Source: a virus
Direction: 5' to 3' (one strand)
Length of the DNA: 31,234 nt
IMG/VR virus record: IMGVR_UViG_3300021375_002956
Span: 1-31,234 of that record
This document shows positions 29,972-31,234 of the stretch, one piece after another. Numbering within the stretch: the stretch's first letter is position 1; each line of letters starts with the position of its first letter. Under the pieces are notes generated by a model. The model was given only the letters and a program-made list of their open reading frames with translations. It was not told the DNA's origin and made no database searches. The position numbers and the translations under genes are program-made.

Positions 29972-31234
29972 TTATAAGTGAGTTAGCATCGTGTCCGTAG
30001 TTGAATAGCTGATATTGAACTTATGTCGATTGTTGAGGATGCTGATGACGTCCTCGCTCGATGCAAAGCGCCCAAGTGACTTGACGAACGCCTTAACAGT
30101 GCCGCTCTGCCATGTATTGATTTTCGCTGAATCGCTCATGCTGTTCTGTTTTGTGAAGTTGTCAAAGATGGATTGCCACGGCTTCCATGTGTTCTGGTCG
30201 ATAGAATGGACAGTCGTTAATTGGGAAACTGGTACATCCCTATTATGCAGTGTCGCAATCAAATCGTGCGCTAGCTTTGGCGAGGTTTTGTAGAAGAGGC
30301 TATCGTCCCAATTGTCTGTCCAGCCATAACCATCTAGTACGACGCAATGACAATGCCCTGCTGCTTCGAGGAGGGAGAAGCCATAGGACTCGCTTTTGCT
30401 CGGCATATAGAACACCTTGGACGACCTGATGAAGTCGACCTTTTCCTGACCGGTAATGCCTCCTCTTACATCATGCTGGGCATTGATTTTGTCTAGTGCG
30501 GCTTGCCACTTCTCCACACTGTTTGCGGCGGTCATGACCTTGATAGGTAGATTGACCTGTCCAGCAACCCGTAGGAACTCCTTGTAGTTCTTTCTGTCTT
30601 CCCATCTGCCGATGAAGAGTAAACCTGACTTTTTGCCTTCATAGGCTTTGAGCAGTTCGCGTTCAGGCATTGGCATGGGAAGCGTGATCGCATTGCATTG
30701 TGCTGCCCCTAGCTCTTGCTTGTTACGATCCGTCTGAGTGCCGATAATAAGGTGATCGGCTCTTATTAGTGCTGAAAAGAAGACGTCGAACGTCTGATTG
30801 AAAACGCCTTTGAAGCCTTCATTCCTGAATACCAAGTTCTCATTATGGGTATAGAATACGGTTGGGATATGTTGTGATAGATCAAGGCCATACACGCCAA
30901 GCAGTGCTTCTGGCGTATTGAGGACGATCAAGTCGTATAGATTGCTTTGGAAGGCTTTCATTGTTGCATTGCGGAAGTTGGTTGCTCTCTCCAAGGAGTA
31001 GCTGTCCTTGAAAGCGAAAGCTGCTCTATGGTCTTTCAGGGATTGTGGGTTGTCCGGCGTGATCGTGAGGCCGTTATGCTTGAAAAACGCATTGCGGGGT
31101 TCATTGTCGAGGATCAAATCGACCACGCAATCATTACTCTCTGCCATTTCGCAGAAGCCCTTTGCGAATTGGCCAATTCCGCCGTGGGGGATGAGGTGCT
31201 GATCGCTAATGAGGAAGGCAACGCGTCTTTTCAT
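29972..31234 (-). CDS. GT4-type (GT-B fold) glycosyltransferase
   Basis: A 420-residue enzyme that would transfer a sugar from a nucleotide-sugar donor. G-G-I-G lies at 18-21 in the N-terminal domain and F-I-G-R-W-E-D-R-K-N at 207-216 in the donor domain. The E-x7-E motif spans E282 to E290 (S-E-S-Y-G-F-S-L-L-E). There is no membrane segment. The ATG is the last base triplet of the window, so upstream signals are unseen and a longer N-terminus is possible. Targets may be modified phage DNA, virion proteins or host surface sugars; the sequence does not decide. The gene looks AT-richer than the structural genes, which suggests separate origin. Confidence 0.85.
   Translation of the reverse strand: MKRRVAFLISDQHLIPHGGIGQFAKGFCEMAESNDCVVDLILDNEPRNAFFKHNGLTITPDNPQSLKDHRAAFAFKDSYSLERATNFRNATMKAFQSNLYDLIVLNTPEALLGVYGLDLSQHIPTVFYTHNENLVFRNEGFKGVFNQTFDVFFSALIRADHLIIGTQTDRNKQELGAAQCNAITLPMPMPERELLKAYEGKKSGLLFIGRWEDRKNYKEFLRVAGQVNLPIKVMTAANSVEKWQAALDKINAQHDVRGGITGQEKVDFIRSSKVFYMPSKSESYGFSLLEAAGHCHCVVLDGYGWTDNWDDSLFYKTSPKLAHDLIATLHNRDVPVSQLTTVHSIDQNTWKPWQSIFDNFTKQNSMSDSAKINTWQSGTVKAFVKSLGRFASSEDVISILNNRHKFNISYSTTDTMLTHL

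Overview
The window is the late (structural) half of a tailed-phage or prophage genome with siphovirus gene content. The portal is of the DUF4055 type, followed by a Mu gpF-like head protein, a coiled-coil scaffold, an HK97-fold capsid candidate, a 1274-residue tape measure and a giant tail tip/fibre. Host is inferred only weakly: base composition, VapE-type replication and the protein style point to an alphaproteobacterium. No integrase, repressor, endolysin or RNA gene is visible, so lifestyle cannot be decided here.

Layout. Bases 1-2454 run rightward: a VapE-like helicase and a lipoprotein. From 31234 down to 2547 almost everything runs leftward. In order of transcription: glycosyltransferase, HNH nuclease, HslV-like Ntn hydrolase and small terminase (31234-28359); an accessory island (28362-26415) that splits the two terminase genes and holds a serine recombinase, a three-helix membrane protein, a secreted protein and about 0.4 kb without a gene; then large terminase, a small unknown, portal, head protein, scaffold, capsid, connector genes, tail terminator, tail tube, tail chaperones G and G-T, tape measure, distal tail proteins, the 2579-residue tip/fibre, and a small lysis-like pair at the end. 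Three rightward cargo genes (21322-21957, 26510-27013, 27817-28362) lie inside the leftward cluster. Rightward and leftward transcription converge on a hairpin near 2518-2539.

The most striking signal is regulatory. The hexamer TAAATA, preceded by A or C, occurs twelve times on the minus strand. It sits in the gaps in front of leftward genes, and I saw no copy inside the body of a gene or on the other strand. It resembles the -10-only late promoter of T4-like phages (TATAAATA). Spacing is bimodal. Either the box ends 4-5 nt before the start codon and no normally spaced Shine-Dalgarno exists (11041, 12186, 26414, 28877), or it lies at least 20 nt upstream and a Shine-Dalgarno is present. If transcription starts about 6 nt after the box, as in T4, the first group would be leaderless mRNAs beginning at the start codon. 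Strong hairpins stand between several units, so the capsid and tail-tube genes look like separate high-output transcription units.

Other points: a canonical -1 slippery heptamer fuses the two tail-chaperone frames; the fibre carries six beta-type modules between Ala/Ser/Thr-rich coils; and no known prohead protease lies in the head cluster, although an HslV-like threonine hydrolase sits beside the packaging genes. All searches were by eye; no database or folding program was used.
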